Assembly (NCBI RefSeq): GCF_015767435.1
Contig: NZ_JADWOV010000255.1
Coordinates: 62,001 to 126,000 of the forward strand
Direction: 5' to 3'
Origin: Polaribacter sp. BAL334
GTDB taxonomy: Bacteria > Bacteroidota > Bacteroidia > Flavobacteriales > Flavobacteriaceae
DNA: 64,000 nucleotides
Under the pieces are notes generated by a model, which saw only the letters and a program-made list of their open reading frames with translations, was not told where the DNA came from and did no database searches. A program made the translations under genes and the position numbers. Shown one piece after another: positions 26,269-35,728 of this stretch. The first letter of the stretch is position 1. Each line of letters starts with the position of its first letter.

Positions 26269-27336
26269 ATGTCTTCTGACGAAAAATTAATATCCAAAAA
26301 GAAACCAACATTTCCTGTCAGTACTTTGTTAAATAACTATTTAACAGAACACAATAGGAGTATCAAAATCCCTATTTTTTATGATGATTTGTTGCGTTTT
26401 CATGGATGTGTCATTGTGTATGATAAAAATGATGATGACACACTTTGGGTAAGAACCTATTTTTCTGAATTTGAAAGGGAAGAAATTGACTTGTGTTTAA
26501 AAAAAATCTACACTTTGCTTCATTCTGATGGAAATGAAGACACCATTCCTTTTTTAAATGTAGATGCCATTGATTACTGCACTTTTGGAAATTCAAAACC
26601 TTTTAGAATCAAAATCAGAAATATTCTCAATGACAATTACACGTATTTTTATGTAAAAAAAGCAGATGCATCTAGAGTGTATGGATTGGAATTAGAACAT
26701 ATTTTATCACCTCATAGCATCAATTTTCTAATCTATAAAGATACACTGATTGAAGAACACATTTCAGGAATTGCAGGAGATGTTTTTATTAGGGATTTTT
26801 TACCAAAATGTTCTGAATCGGAGAAATCGCAGATTGCCAAAGAATTTGTGAAGTTCAAAGAGCGTTGTTTGGTGCGTTTATTAGGAGATATGCGTTCTTA
26901 CAATTATGTGATTGCACCTATTCACGATTTTGACCAAATCGTATATAAAATTAGAGCCATCGATTTTGACCAGCAATCATTTGAAGGAAATTTAAAAGTA
27001 TATGACCTTCAATTCATGAAAGAAAATAGAAAAATGATGGAAATGATTGGTCATAAATTGAAAAACAGTTCTATCATACAATACAAAATTGAAGAGCGTT
27101 CCTTCATGGCAAAAAGGATGATCATGTATCCCCTAAGAATTGCAAGTTTGTTACATTGCATGAAGAATGATACCATTTCTTTTCCAGAAAATGTGATCAA
27201 ATTGAAAAAACAAGTGGAGGATTATACGAGTGACATCAAGTTTAGAGAATGTGAAAATATGGGCGATATTCTTGAAAGTATATTGGCATTTGTAAAAAGA
27301 AATTATTTAGACATCAGTAATAAAGAACTTTTTTAA
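26269..27336 (+). CDS. Unrecognised conserved protein with kinase-like residue pattern
   Basis: A 355-residue soluble protein that I cannot name. It follows dprA by 37 bp on the same strand. Residues 200-236 read RLLGDMRSYNYVI and then RAIDFDQ: G206-D207 with N212, and D232-F-D234, an arrangement like the catalytic loop (HGDxxxxN) and metal-binding DFD/DFG of aminoglycoside-phosphotransferase or Fam20-type kinases. Upstream, YFYVKKAD (K130) and the segment EEHISGIAGD at 162-171 could be the nucleotide site, but no glycine-rich loop is plain. The His before GD is replaced by Leu. The kinase idea is inference; the protein could equally be a lineage-specific family of other function. Confidence 0.6.
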   Translation: MSSDEKLISKKKPTFPVSTLLNNYLTEHNRSIKIPIFYDDLLRFHGCVIVYDKNDDDTLWVRTYFSEFEREEIDLCLKKIYTLLHSDGNEDTIPFLNVDAIDYCTFGNSKPFRIKIRNILNDNYTYFYVKKADASRVYGLELEHILSPHSINFLIYKDTLIEEHISGIAGDVFIRDFLPKCSESEKSQIAKEFVKFKERCLVRLLGDMRSYNYVIAPIHDFDQIVYKIRAIDFDQQSFEGNLKVYDLQFMKENRKMMEMIGHKLKNSSIIQYKIEERSFMAKRMIMYPLRIASLLHCMKNDTISFPENVIKLKKQVEDYTSDIKFRECENMGDILESILAFVKRNYLDISNKELF

Positions 27337-27400
27337 GATTCATCTTACTTTGTGCCCCTTTTTGGACTATAATAACCCCTTTCATTTTGAAAAAAGCATT

Positions 27401-27408
27401 TATATTTG
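27401..27408 (+). promoter_or_regulatory. Bacteroidetes -7 box (TATATTTG) upstream of the SSS symporter
   Basis: TATATTTG matches the TAnnTTTG consensus for Bacteroidetes sigma factor ABfr. The start codon is about 140 bp downstream, which leaves a long leader that contains the 27426-27501 inverted repeat. A TTTG at the right -33 distance is not clear, so this is tentative. Confidence 0.35.
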
Positions 27409-27425
27409 TATGATTTTTTTATGAT

Positions 27426-27501
27426 AAACGAGTGATATAACCTAAAAAAATGGAATAAATAGGAGATTTTCTTATCAAAAATATGGATATTGCACTCGTT
27501 T
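27426..27501. repeat. Long-range inverted repeat in the symporter leader
   Basis: AAACGAGTG (27426-27434) and CACTCGTTT (27493-27501) are perfect 9-bp inverted repeats with 58 bp between them, in the leader of the symporter gene. They could fold the leader RNA or be a looped operator. Confidence 0.4.
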
Positions 27502-27548
27502 ACAACTAATATCTAAATTTACAACCAACTAAATTAATTTTTTATTCT

Positions 27549-29201
27549 ATGACAGCAAGTTTTGAAATGTTAGATTACGCCATCTTTATAGCCTATGCTA
27601 TCTTGATTTTAGGCGTAGGATTATGGGTTTCTAGAGACAAAAAAGGGCATCAAAAAAATGCCGAAGATTACTTCTTAGCCAGTAAATCATTGCCTTGGTG
27701 GGCAATTGGAGCCTCGTTAATTGCAGCAAATATCTCTGCAGAACAATTCATTGGAATGTCTGGTTCTGGATTTGCATCAGGATTAGCCATTGCATCTTAT
27801 GAATGGATGGCAGCCATCACCTTAATTATTGTAGGGAAATATTTCTTACCTATTTTCATTGAAAAAGGATTGTACACCATTCCTGAATTTGTGGAGAAAA
27901 GATATTCTACCAATTTAAAAACCATTTTAGCCGTTTTTTGGATTGCATTATATGTATTTGTAAACTTAACTACAGTGTTGTATTTAGGTTCATTGGCATT
28001 AGAAACCATTATGGGAGTTCCTATGATGTATGGTGTGATTGGATTGGCATTGTTTGCAGCTGCATATTCATTGTATGGTGGACTTTCTGCAGTGGCTTGG
28101 ACAGATGTGATTCAGGTAGTTTTTTTAGTGATTGGAGGATTAGTAACCACCTATTTAGCCTTAAATACCGTTTCAGATGGACAAGGAATGTTTGCGGGAT
28201 TAACGACTATTTATGAAGCTGTTCCTGAACGATTTGCCATGATTTTGGACGAAACAAATCCTGAGTATAAAAACTTACCAGGAATTGCAGTTTTAGTTGG
28301 AGGAATGTGGGTTGCGAACTTGTATTATTGGGGTTTTAATCAATACATCATCCAAAGAACCTTGGCAGCAAAATCATTAAAAGAAGCACAAAAAGGAATT
28401 TTATTTGCAGCTGGATTAAAATTAGTAATTCCATTAATCGTAGTAATTCCTGGAATTGCGGCTTATGTAATGGTCAATGACCCTGAAATTATGGCAAGAT
28501 TAGGAGCTGCAGGATTGGAAAATTTACCAACAGCAGAACAAGCTGATAAGGCATATCCATGGTTGTTACAATTTTTACCAACAGGATTGAAAGGAGTGGC
28601 ATTTGCAGCTTTAGCAGCAGCTATTGTATCTTCTTTAGCTTCGATGTTGAATTCTACTTCAACCATTTTTACAATGGATATTTACAAACAATACATCAAT
28701 AAAACAGCTTCTGATAAAGCGACTGTAAATATGGGTAGAATTTCTGCTTTTGTTGCTTTGATTATTGCGTGTATCATGGCGCCATTATTAGGAAACTTAG
28801 ACCAAGCATTTCAATTCATACAAGAATATACAGGCGTGGTAAGTCCAGGGATTTTAGCCGTATTTTTATTAGGATTGTTCTGGAAAAAAACCACGAACAA
28901 AGGGGCAATTATTGGAGCATTGGTATCCATTCCAATTGCCATGTATTTTAAAGTAGCACCCAAAGGATGGTCAACAAGTTCATTGTTTGTAGATGTGCCT
29001 TTTATGGATCAAATGGGATATACCTTATTATTAACAATGTTGGTCATTGGTTTGGTAAGTTACTTTCAACACAAAGGTGCAGATGATAAAAAAGGAATTG
29101 ATATTACCAAAGAATTGTTTAAAACAAGTCCATTATTCAATATTGGTTCGTTTGCAATCATTCTAATATTGGTAGCATTGTACGCAGCTTTTTGGAATTA
29201 A
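27549..29201 (+). CDS. Sodium:solute symporter (SSS family, vSGLT-like)
   Basis: A 550-residue inner-membrane carrier with about 14 helices. Family marks: DYAIFIAYAILILGVGLWVS, AEDYFLASKSLPWWAIGASL, ISAEQFIGMSGSGFASGLA and SLASMLNSTSTIFTMDIYK, the sodium-site serine/threonine region of TM8, with KGVAFAALAAAIVSSLAS before it. Resemblance is greatest to the sodium/sugar cotransporters of the vSGLT type. It has its own long leader (27337-27548) and a strong terminator at 29222, so it is monocistronic. The substrate is not fixed by sequence; sugar is likely. Confidence 0.9.
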   Translation: MTASFEMLDYAIFIAYAILILGVGLWVSRDKKGHQKNAEDYFLASKSLPWWAIGASLIAANISAEQFIGMSGSGFASGLAIASYEWMAAITLIIVGKYFLPIFIEKGLYTIPEFVEKRYSTNLKTILAVFWIALYVFVNLTTVLYLGSLALETIMGVPMMYGVIGLALFAAAYSLYGGLSAVAWTDVIQVVFLVIGGLVTTYLALNTVSDGQGMFAGLTTIYEAVPERFAMILDETNPEYKNLPGIAVLVGGMWVANLYYWGFNQYIIQRTLAAKSLKEAQKGILFAAGLKLVIPLIVVIPGIAAYVMVNDPEIMARLGAAGLENLPTAEQADKAYPWLLQFLPTGLKGVAFAALAAAIVSSLASMLNSTSTIFTMDIYKQYINKTASDKATVNMGRISAFVALIIACIMAPLLGNLDQAFQFIQEYTGVVSPGILAVFLLGLFWKKTTNKGAIIGALVSIPIAMYFKVAPKGWSTSSLFVDVPFMDQMGYTLLLTMLVIGLVSYFQHKGADDKKGIDITKELFKTSPLFNIGSFAIILILVALYAAFWN

Positions 29202-29221
29202 TAATTCCATTTTTACAAACT

Positions 29222-29258
29222 AAAAAACACGTTGTTTGATAAAAGCAACGTGTTTTTT
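29222..29258 (+). terminator. Strong terminator after the SSS symporter
   Basis: Perfect 13-bp stem AAAAAACACGTTG / CAACGTGTTTTTT with an 11-nt loop, followed by more T residues, 20 bp after the stop. Confidence 0.85.
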
Positions 29259-29272
29259 TATGGTTTTTTTTA

Positions 29273-29556
29273 GACACGAATTTCACGTATTGTCACGGAT
29301 ACATTTTGGTGAAATATTTTTAAAAGAATTTAATTCGTGAAATTAGTGCAATTAGTGTCAGATTTTTTGAGACACGAATTTCACAGATTTTCACAAATTT
29401 GGTTTGGTGAAATATATTTAATTGATTGTAATTCGAGGAATTAGTGCAATTAGTGTCAGATTTTTTGGACATAAATTTCACGAATTGTCGCGGATACATT
29501 TTGGTGAAATATTTTTAAAAGAATTTAATTCGAGGAATTAGCGTCTAATTTTTTTA
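29273..29556. repeat. Three tandem copies of a 97-98 bp palindromic repeat
   Basis: Units start at 29273, 29371 and 29468 (98 and 97 bp apart). Each begins GACACGAATTTCAC (third copy GACATAAATTTCAC) and ends ATTAGTGCAATTAGTGTC or a variant, so the unit is itself an imperfect inverted repeat (GACAC ... GTGTC; AATTTCAC ... GTGAAATT). Half-units occur at about 30245-30280 and 43999-44031. No coding capacity. The rest of the 29202-29576 gap is the terminator. Confidence 0.75.
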
Positions 29557-29576
29557 AAAATAGAAATTCCTAAAAA

Positions 29577-30020
29577 TCACTTTTTCTTAAGTTTCTCAAT
29601 CAACTTCAATAAGGCTTCTCTATTTTTTGCTTCGTGATAAAATTTGGGTAATTTTTCCAACAAAGTAAAATGCGAACGGTCTTTGTGTTCGCGCAATTTA
29701 GCACCAATATATTGTTCCAAATACAACAAATGAGCCTCATTATAAGCAAAAAAGTAATCATTTTTAAAAGAGGATGCATACCAAAGATTCGCATCAAAAT
29801 AGCTATCAGCTGAGGTTTGAAAATGAGCTGCGAATCCTAAATGGGTTAAAAGTGTCGATTTTGATTCATAAAATCCACAATGACTACAAACTAGTTTGGC
29901 TTTCTTTTCTTCAAAATTGACAGTTGCTTGCGCTTTCTTTTCACATTTAGGGCAAGTCACAGCCACTTCTTCTTGGAAATCTTTGAGGCGTAAGTTTTGA
30001 TCTTGAAAACGGTTTTGCAT
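29577..30020 (-). CDS. Small zinc-ribbon protein of unknown function
   Basis: A 147-residue soluble protein. Residues about 19-46 form a treble-clef/zinc-ribbon motif (CPKC, then about 17 residues, then CSHC), enough for one zinc ion. The rest is rich in aromatic and charged residues (YFDANLWYASSFKNDYFFAYNEAHLLYLEQY) and ends in a lysine tail (IEKLKKK). I do not recognise a named family; the ribbon suggests nucleic-acid or protein binding. It is flanked by repeats on both sides and has no operon partner. Confidence 0.65.
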   Translation of the reverse strand: MQNRFQDQNLRLKDFQEEVAVTCPKCEKKAQATVNFEEKKAKLVCSHCGFYESKSTLLTHLGFAAHFQTSADSYFDANLWYASSFKNDYFFAYNEAHLLYLEQYIGAKLREHKDRSHFTLLEKLPKFYHEAKNREALLKLIEKLKKK

Positions 30021-30655
30021 TTTTTGTTTTTTCTTTATTGAAAGATAAATAGTTTCCTTTGATGCAATATTACCTTATTTAAATCATATTAAAAAAGAAA
30101 TAGTATATTGATCATCTGTTGTATGAAATTATTTTATTGGATAGTAGATTAGATTTTTTTGCGAAGAATTCACCAATTTTAAAGATTTCATCTCCATAAT
30201 TTTTTTCATCTTTGATGAAAATTCAAATTTATAGGATTCATAGTTATAAAAAATCCGTGAATTCGTGGCAATTTCATTTTAAAATTCGATTACACCCAAC
30301 AGGTTGCAAAAATATATTTCAATGAAACTCACTCCCCAGAAACCCCCAAATCCCAAGTTGCCTCTCATGTCAAATAGGGAATTTCTCTGTTGAATTTTAT
30401 AGGTAACCAAATGTATTTTGAACTAAGTATGATATAAATATTTTAAATCATATTGAAAATACAACTCCTAATAATTTTCTTTATGTCCTTAAATTTCGGA
30501 AAATAATATGCAAAAGAGTAGCCTATTTTATCATTTCCAAATCAAAATCAAGTAAAATAAAAATAGACTAAAAGGATACTCTTTCAGCCTCTTTTTCTAA
30601 CTTCTAACTTCTAACCTCTAACCTCTAACGAATATCGACCATCGATATTCGACTA
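30021..30655. other. Gene-free stretch of 635 bp
   Basis: No open frame with plausible coding character was found on either strand. It holds a GTGAATTCGTGGCAATTTC fragment related to the 97-bp repeat at about 30250, AT-rich filler, and the TTCTAAC array with palindrome at its right end. Confidence 0.5.
30595..30651. repeat. Heptameric (TTCTAAC) array and 10-bp palindromic hairpin
   Basis: Five 7-bp units (TTCTAAC three times, then CTCTAAC twice) at 30595-30629, followed by CGAATATCGA / TCGATATTCG (30629-30638 and 30642-30651, perfect 10-bp arms, 3-nt loop). The hairpin lies just past the stop of the minus-strand gene at 30656 and may act as its 3' end. Confidence 0.65.
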
Positions 30656-31144
30656 TCACTCAAACTTCCCCTTATCCATCTGATATTGCCAACTTTTCAC
30701 CACCACATCATTCTTAAAAATCAATTCTAGGCATTCTTGTTGCAAGTTCATGGCACCAGGTTTAAAGCCTAAATTGTAATTCCATTTATCAGGAGAATTC
30801 GCTTTGATGCTGTCATCCCAACCATACCATTCGCTAGTACCCAAAAGAGCTTTTACTTCACTTTTGGTCTTGCCTTTAAATAGATCATTCCCCACAATCT
30901 CATTGCTCATTTCATAGCGCAATGCAGGTTTCGATTTCCAAGCAGCCGCATCAAAATGTTTTTCATGATGATACGAGCTGAAAATATTCAACAACGGATA
31001 AAAAATATAAAAATACACCACAGGCGTCAACACCACACTCACTAATATGTTGAGCCATTTGCGCTCGTCAATAGTTCTAACAAAAAGCCATACCAACACA
31101 AAAGTGATGAGCAACATAACAATAAAAAAAGGAGTAAGAACCAT
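30656..31144 (-). CDS. Membrane protein with BamE/SmpA-like C-terminal domain
   Basis: A 162-residue protein. Two hydrophobic helices at the N-terminus (FFIVMLLITFVLVWLFV, LNILVSVVLTPVVYFYIFYPLL) are followed by a soluble domain from about residue 75. That domain contains NDLFKGKTKSEVKALLGTSE, the helix-turn common to BamE/SmpA-type lipoproteins, and then a strand pair (WNYNLGF, LELIFKNDVVVKSWQ). BamE itself is a small lipoprotein without these helices, so this is only a fold resemblance. The function is unknown, and it has no operon partner. Confidence 0.6.
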   Translation of the reverse strand: MVLTPFFIVMLLITFVLVWLFVRTIDERKWLNILVSVVLTPVVYFYIFYPLLNIFSSYHHEKHFDAAAWKSKPALRYEMSNEIVGNDLFKGKTKSEVKALLGTSEWYGWDDSIKANSPDKWNYNLGFKPGAMNLQQECLELIFKNDVVVKSWQYQMDKGKFE

Positions 31145-31506
31145 AGGCTACTAAGCTATAAATAAAGTGAAATTACTGTTTTCAATAAAACAATGGCAAA
31201 ATTACAAAACAGAAACTACTTGAGCAAGGATAGAAAACGATGCGCAATTAATGGGCGAATCACTATTTTTTTCAGATTCATTCTAAGTATTTATAATAAA
31301 ATATTGAAACAGAGTATCAGTTAATGTTTTTCAAAAGGTGTTGTTTAATTATACAAGCAAAATATGTAATCCTAAAAAATATAAACTATATCCAACTGTA
31401 TTTATACAAAATCAACTCAAAAATAGCAACTTTTACAAAGGGTAGCTTCTAAAAAAAAGACCTCTCTTACGAAAGGTCTTTTAATTCAGGGGACTTAATT
31501 TTACTT
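31145..31506. other. Gene-free stretch of about 360 bp
   Basis: AT-rich DNA with no credible ORF; the only structure I see is the terminator near its right end. Confidence 0.5.
31455..31482 (-). terminator. Terminator of the choice-of-anchor I gene
   Basis: AAAAGACCT (31455-31463) pairs with AGGTCTTTT (31474-31482). Read on the minus strand the stem is followed by eight T residues, about 25 bp past the stop at 31507. Confidence 0.85.
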
Positions 31507-34500
31507 TTATTGTTTAATCACTTTTTTAACCATGCCATCATTAGTTTTAAGAATATATATTCCAGATGGATAATTGATTTCTAAACTTGTGGTATGATGT
31601 TTTTCAATTAATTTTTTTCCGGTAATATCAAATAAACTTACGGAAACTTCTTTATCAAAATAAATCATTCCATCTTTTACGGGATTTGGATATACTGTAA
31701 ATGGCGTAACATTGTTTTCAAAATTTTCTGTACTCAATACATCATTCGCTATTTGGTAAATACTTAAAGTTGCACTTACTTCATTTGCCATAATTACCAA
31801 TCCTTTGGAAACAGGGCTTTCAGAAGGAGCTATATAAATAATGCCTTCTGGTGCTAAATCGCCTCCTACAGTGTTGGTAGTTCTACTGTTTTTGTAAGAA
31901 ACAAAAACGGGTGATGAAGGATTCGTAATATCGTAGGTCATCATTCCACCAGTTCTTTCTAGAGTAATAAATGCATACGTAGCACCATTTATTGTTGCTA
32001 CAGTAATTCCTTCTGGTTCAGGTCCTTTGTTGTCACTTCTGTTCTTTAAATTATTATTATCATTACTAACATTGAATAAAACACCAAATGTAGGATCGTT
32101 AGCTGTAATTTTTTCAAAATCATCACCACTGTCATACACCAATTGACCAGTATTTGCATTCCAAATACTGAATGAACGTGTTCCAAATACATGTATTTCA
32201 TCAAAATCTCCATCATTGTCAGTATCACCTGTGGCATTTGTTACAGTCAATCTTCCTAAATTAGAGTTCTTTTTTAGCAAAGCAGCATTGGGAAAAGTAG
32301 TTGGATCTAATACGTAAGCACTGCTTCCCACACGAACTTCTTCTTCTAATGCATTATAATCTCTTGCATCTCCTTCGTTAGCTGTTACCAAATAAGTGGT
32401 TCCAGCTATTGTATAATTGGCAATAGCATCAGGCATATACATCCCTTTTACAGGCCAATTTGCCATAAAAATTTCACTAAATTGATCTGATGCGTCTAAC
32501 GAATTACCAGCTACATTATGGTCTTTTAGCCCTAGAGGAGTGATAGCCGATATTTGATTTGTTGTTAAATTAATAGTAGCCACGGCATTGTTTTCTTGCA
32601 AAGTTACCCAAGCTGTTAAACCATCATCAGCTACAGTAATGAATTCTGGCTCAACATCTTTTGATACTGTTGGATTGATACCAAAAACTCTCAATCCATT
32701 GGCTTTTAAAGTGGCTATCTCACTATCAAAAGCATTGAAATTTAAAGTGGTAACATCCGTTTGTTGCACATTGTTAAAACCACCACTTACATTGATGATG
32801 GAAATGCTTCCTTCAGGATCAATCGTATAATCACCATTTGGTTGGCCTTCATTGGCTGTTAAAACTTTTGTTCCATCAGGTGTAAATGCAATCATATCTG
32901 GCAAAACACCGGCTTCCACCACTGAACCTATGTTTCCACTAGCATCCATAAACACTACTTTTCCATTGGCATAATCTGCACCTTCAACAGTGGCAGCTAA
33001 AATACCATTTTTAAAAGCAATGCTTGTTCCACCAATTCCATAAGACGATAAATCTACTGAAGTAATAGAAGTGATAGCACTAGGATTCGAAAAATTTAAA
33101 ATTTCTACTTTAGAGGCAGTAGAATTCATTACAAATAAACGTTGAGTAACAGGATCGTGAGCCACAATTTCTGCAGAACCAGTAGCATCTACTAAATAGC
33201 TTGATAAAAAGCTGATGTCTAATGCATTAGAGGCTGTTTTAACCTCTTTTTCATCATCAAGAATATAGATTAGGTTTTCTGAAATTCCTTGAATGTTTGC
33301 GCCAGAAGGGTTTGAAATTGTCAAAGCAAAGTAACTGTCTCCTTGTGCAATAGCATCATTGTTTAGGGTTATTAAAACATCCTTTGAAGTTTCACCTATC
33401 TGAAACGTAACTGTTTCATTGTTATAAGAAAACTGAGACCCGTTAGTTGCTGTCCCTGTATTTAGCATCACAGAAACATCAACCGTAACAATAGATGCAG
33501 CAGCGTTTGAAAGTTTCAAATTGATAGTAGCTGTTCCATCATTTTCATTTACAATGGTAGTTTCGGAAGCAAAAGTTATGTTGGAAGCAATAATTGGAGT
33601 AAAAGTACCTGGCGATGCAAAAACATCTAAACCAATAGATTGTCCTACTAAATTTGTAGCGGGTGCCCAATTTGTACCATCATTTAAATTTCCATTAGGA
33701 TTTAATAATTCCAATGAAGGACCATTTCCGTCTGGGGAAGTTGGCCAAGGGGCTGCATCATCATAAGTTACTTGACTAATAATTGCTCCTGTTGAGTTTA
33801 AGATTTGAATATTTTCACCACCATTTCCTAAAGCATTACTGATTCCTTGTGGTAAATCAATAAAAGAAACACCATAAAAAGCATCAGCACTTGTTTTATC
33901 TGTTGCCAGTAATACAATACCACCAGCTGCAATGTTTAATTCTTCAAATTCAAAAGTAAAGTTACTTTCGTCTTTTACCTTTATGCCACCCAAAGCAATG
34001 GATGAAGTAGTGTTATTATAAATTTCTATAAACTCTAATTGATTTGAATTCGCAGAGGGTGCATTATACATAATTTCAGAAATGATCAATCCTGAAGTTA
34101 AAACATTATAAAACAAATTAGGACTAACATAAGAAGATGTCAAAAAGTTGTTAGCAGTATCTTTAATGTTACTAACCGTTAATTGATATGCAGTTCCTTC
34201 AGTAAAACCAGAATGTGTTAAGGTAACTGAATTTAATGTTGCATTATAAGCAGCATTCGTAATCGTTAAACTTGGAGCAAAAACATAGTTTGTAATAGTT
34301 TCTGCGGAAACTTGATCTAAACTTTCTGAGAAAATAACTTCAACTGTGTTTTGAGTTAATACATTTACAATAGCAACTGTTGGTGCAGAAGTATCGTTAG
34401 CAGAAATAACAAATGGAGTTGCGTTAAAAGGCAAATCTGGAGTTGTACTATTATTGTGGTCATCTGCTGAAGTGTCTTCCACTTGCCAATTGGTTGGATT

Positions 34501-35058
34501 ATTTAATTGAGATAAATAACCATTGGCATCTAAACCTGTTCTAACACCATTATAATTAGCAATATCTGTACCTTCTGTTAAAACAATAGCAGTAGTTCCA
34601 AGTGTTAACCCTGAATTTGTTAAATCTCCAAATCCTGTTGAAGAATTAGAAATAGCAGCTAACATAGTAGAAACAGTTCTTGGTGATGTTCCTAAAAAAG
34701 CAAACATGGCATCGCTAGAAGATGAAAGACCACCTGCATTATTTACAGTGATACTTCCTACAGAAGGAGTAATTGTTGCACTTAAACTATTGATAGTAAT
34801 CACAGTCCCTGCAGGAATTACGGTAGCTCCAGAAGTCCAAGTAAAATCACCTTCATCAGTGCCAAAACTAGTGCCATTCCACTCAGAATCACAAAAAAGG
34901 ATGGTTGAATTTGCAGGAATGTCTTTAAAAGTTACAAAGGCAATGTCATCATCACCATCCGCATTAAAGCCCACAAAAGCAATATCGCCAGCGGTAGACA
35001 ACTGTGCTTGCATCAGGTAAGATAGTAAACAAAAGAATAGCGTAAATTTAATTTTCAT
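31507..35058 (-). CDS. T9SS-secreted choice-of-anchor I protein with lamin-tail and Calx-beta domains
   Basis: An 1183-residue surface protein. A signal peptide (LLSYLMQAQ) and an N-terminal beta region at about 20-220 (GDIAFVGFNADGDDDIAFV) are followed by a Big-type domain with SESLDQVSAETITNYVF at about 225-310, a lamin-tail domain at about 320-470 (LIISEIMYNAPSANSNQLEFIEIYN), and a Calx-beta domain at about 490-600 (VNENDGTATINLKLSN). A beta-propeller-like choice-of-anchor I region spans about 610-1100 (IVAHDPVTQRLFVMNS, LTANEGQPNGDY, KDVEPEFITVADDG, TANEGDARDYN). The T9SS sorting domain closes it (FTVYPNPVKDGMIYF, GIYILKTNDG). The choice-of-anchor I region is found in phosphatase-like secreted proteins, but no catalytic site is proven. 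Monocistronic. Confidence 0.8.
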   Translation of the reverse strand: MKIKFTLFFCLLSYLMQAQLSTAGDIAFVGFNADGDDDIAFVTFKDIPANSTILFCDSEWNGTSFGTDEGDFTWTSGATVIPAGTVITINSLSATITPSVGSITVNNAGGLSSSSDAMFAFLGTSPRTVSTMLAAISNSSTGFGDLTNSGLTLGTTAIVLTEGTDIANYNGVRTGLDANGYLSQLNNPTNWQVEDTSADDHNNSTTPDLPFNATPFVISANDTSAPTVAIVNVLTQNTVEVIFSESLDQVSAETITNYVFAPSLTITNAAYNATLNSVTLTHSGFTEGTAYQLTVSNIKDTANNFLTSSYVSPNLFYNVLTSGLIISEIMYNAPSANSNQLEFIEIYNNTTSSIALGGIKVKDESNFTFEFEELNIAAGGIVLLATDKTSADAFYGVSFIDLPQGISNALGNGGENIQILNSTGAIISQVTYDDAAPWPTSPDGNGPSLELLNPNGNLNDGTNWAPATNLVGQSIGLDVFASPGTFTPIIASNITFASETTIVNENDGTATINLKLSNAAASIVTVDVSVMLNTGTATNGSQFSYNNETVTFQIGETSKDVLITLNNDAIAQGDSYFALTISNPSGANIQGISENLIYILDDEKEVKTASNALDISFLSSYLVDATGSAEIVAHDPVTQRLFVMNSTASKVEILNFSNPSAITSITSVDLSSYGIGGTSIAFKNGILAATVEGADYANGKVVFMDASGNIGSVVEAGVLPDMIAFTPDGTKVLTANEGQPNGDYTIDPEGSISIINVSGGFNNVQQTDVTTLNFNAFDSEIATLKANGLRVFGINPTVSKDVEPEFITVADDGLTAWVTLQENNAVATINLTTNQISAITPLGLKDHNVAGNSLDASDQFSEIFMANWPVKGMYMPDAIANYTIAGTTYLVTANEGDARDYNALEEEVRVGSSAYVLDPTTFPNAALLKKNSNLGRLTVTNATGDTDNDGDFDEIHVFGTRSFSIWNANTGQLVYDSGDDFEKITANDPTFGVLFNVSNDNNNLKNRSDNKGPEPEGITVATINGATYAFITLERTGGMMTYDITNPSSPVFVSYKNSRTTNTVGGDLAPEGIIYIAPSESPVSKGLVIMANEVSATLSIYQIANDVLSTENFENNVTPFTVYPNPVKDGMIYFDKEVSVSLFDITGKKLIEKHHTTSLEINYPSGIYILKTNDGMVKKVIKQ

Positions 35059-35728
35059 AAGATATGTTTTTGGTTAGCTTCCAAAATTACCCCACATTTT
35101 GTGCATATCCTGTTAAGTAAAAGTCATTAAATTGTTCCATAAACATCAATGTATTGTTAATTTATAATGAACACCGAATAAAAAAGTGGTGTTGTTGCTG
35201 AAAGCATCAATCCAACAATAGTATCTGTAGGTTGCAACCGAAAATATTAAATGTCAGTTTCAGGTTTTTTGTATGAGAGGACATCCTTTATTATGTTTAT
35301 GTATTCTTAATACAAAAACAATAAGTTAGGTAGTATTTATGGTATCCCAAAAAATGAAAAAAATACCATTTGAAATGATAAAATTAGACGAAAATCATAA
35401 AACGCTAAAATACAATAAGTTAGTTGATATATTTTTTTTAAAACAAATGAAGTAACTGAAAATCAATTACTTATAAAATTATAATAGATTATAAAAAAGT
35501 CAAAATTGTTAAAAACTTTGCACTAATTGTGAATAACTATGGTTTGATGCTCTTTTTAGACCCTTTATCTTTACAAATGTAAAAAAGCCCAAACGTTGCG
35601 GTTTTGGACTTTTTTAGATTTTTGTAGTCTCATAAAGAAACTAACTTTTGCTTGACACATCAAAGCTAGGCAATCTTTATGGGATGACAAAAAAAATTTT
35701 ATAAAAAATTTTTTTAAAGTGATCATAG
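35059..35728. other. Long intergenic region between divergent genes
   Basis: About 670 bp with no convincing gene. A 33-codon ORF at 35354-35455 (starting MKKIPFEMIKLDENHK) is open but has no support. The right part (from about 35580) holds a terminator-like hairpin and the start of the structured leader ahead of the HU gene. Confidence 0.5.
35581..35615. terminator. Bidirectional terminator-like hairpin
   Basis: AAAAAAGCCCAAAC pairs with GTTTTGGACTTTTTT around GTTGCG (one mismatch, one bulge), with A- and T-runs on both sides. No plus-strand gene ends here, so it may stop a minus-strand transcript from the 35620-35940 region, or insulate the HU leader. Confidence 0.5.

Noticed and set aside
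35354..35455. 33-codon ORF (MKKIPFEMIKLDENHK...)
   Set aside because: Open but isolated, without operon context or recognisable pattern; kept only as a note in the intergenic entry.
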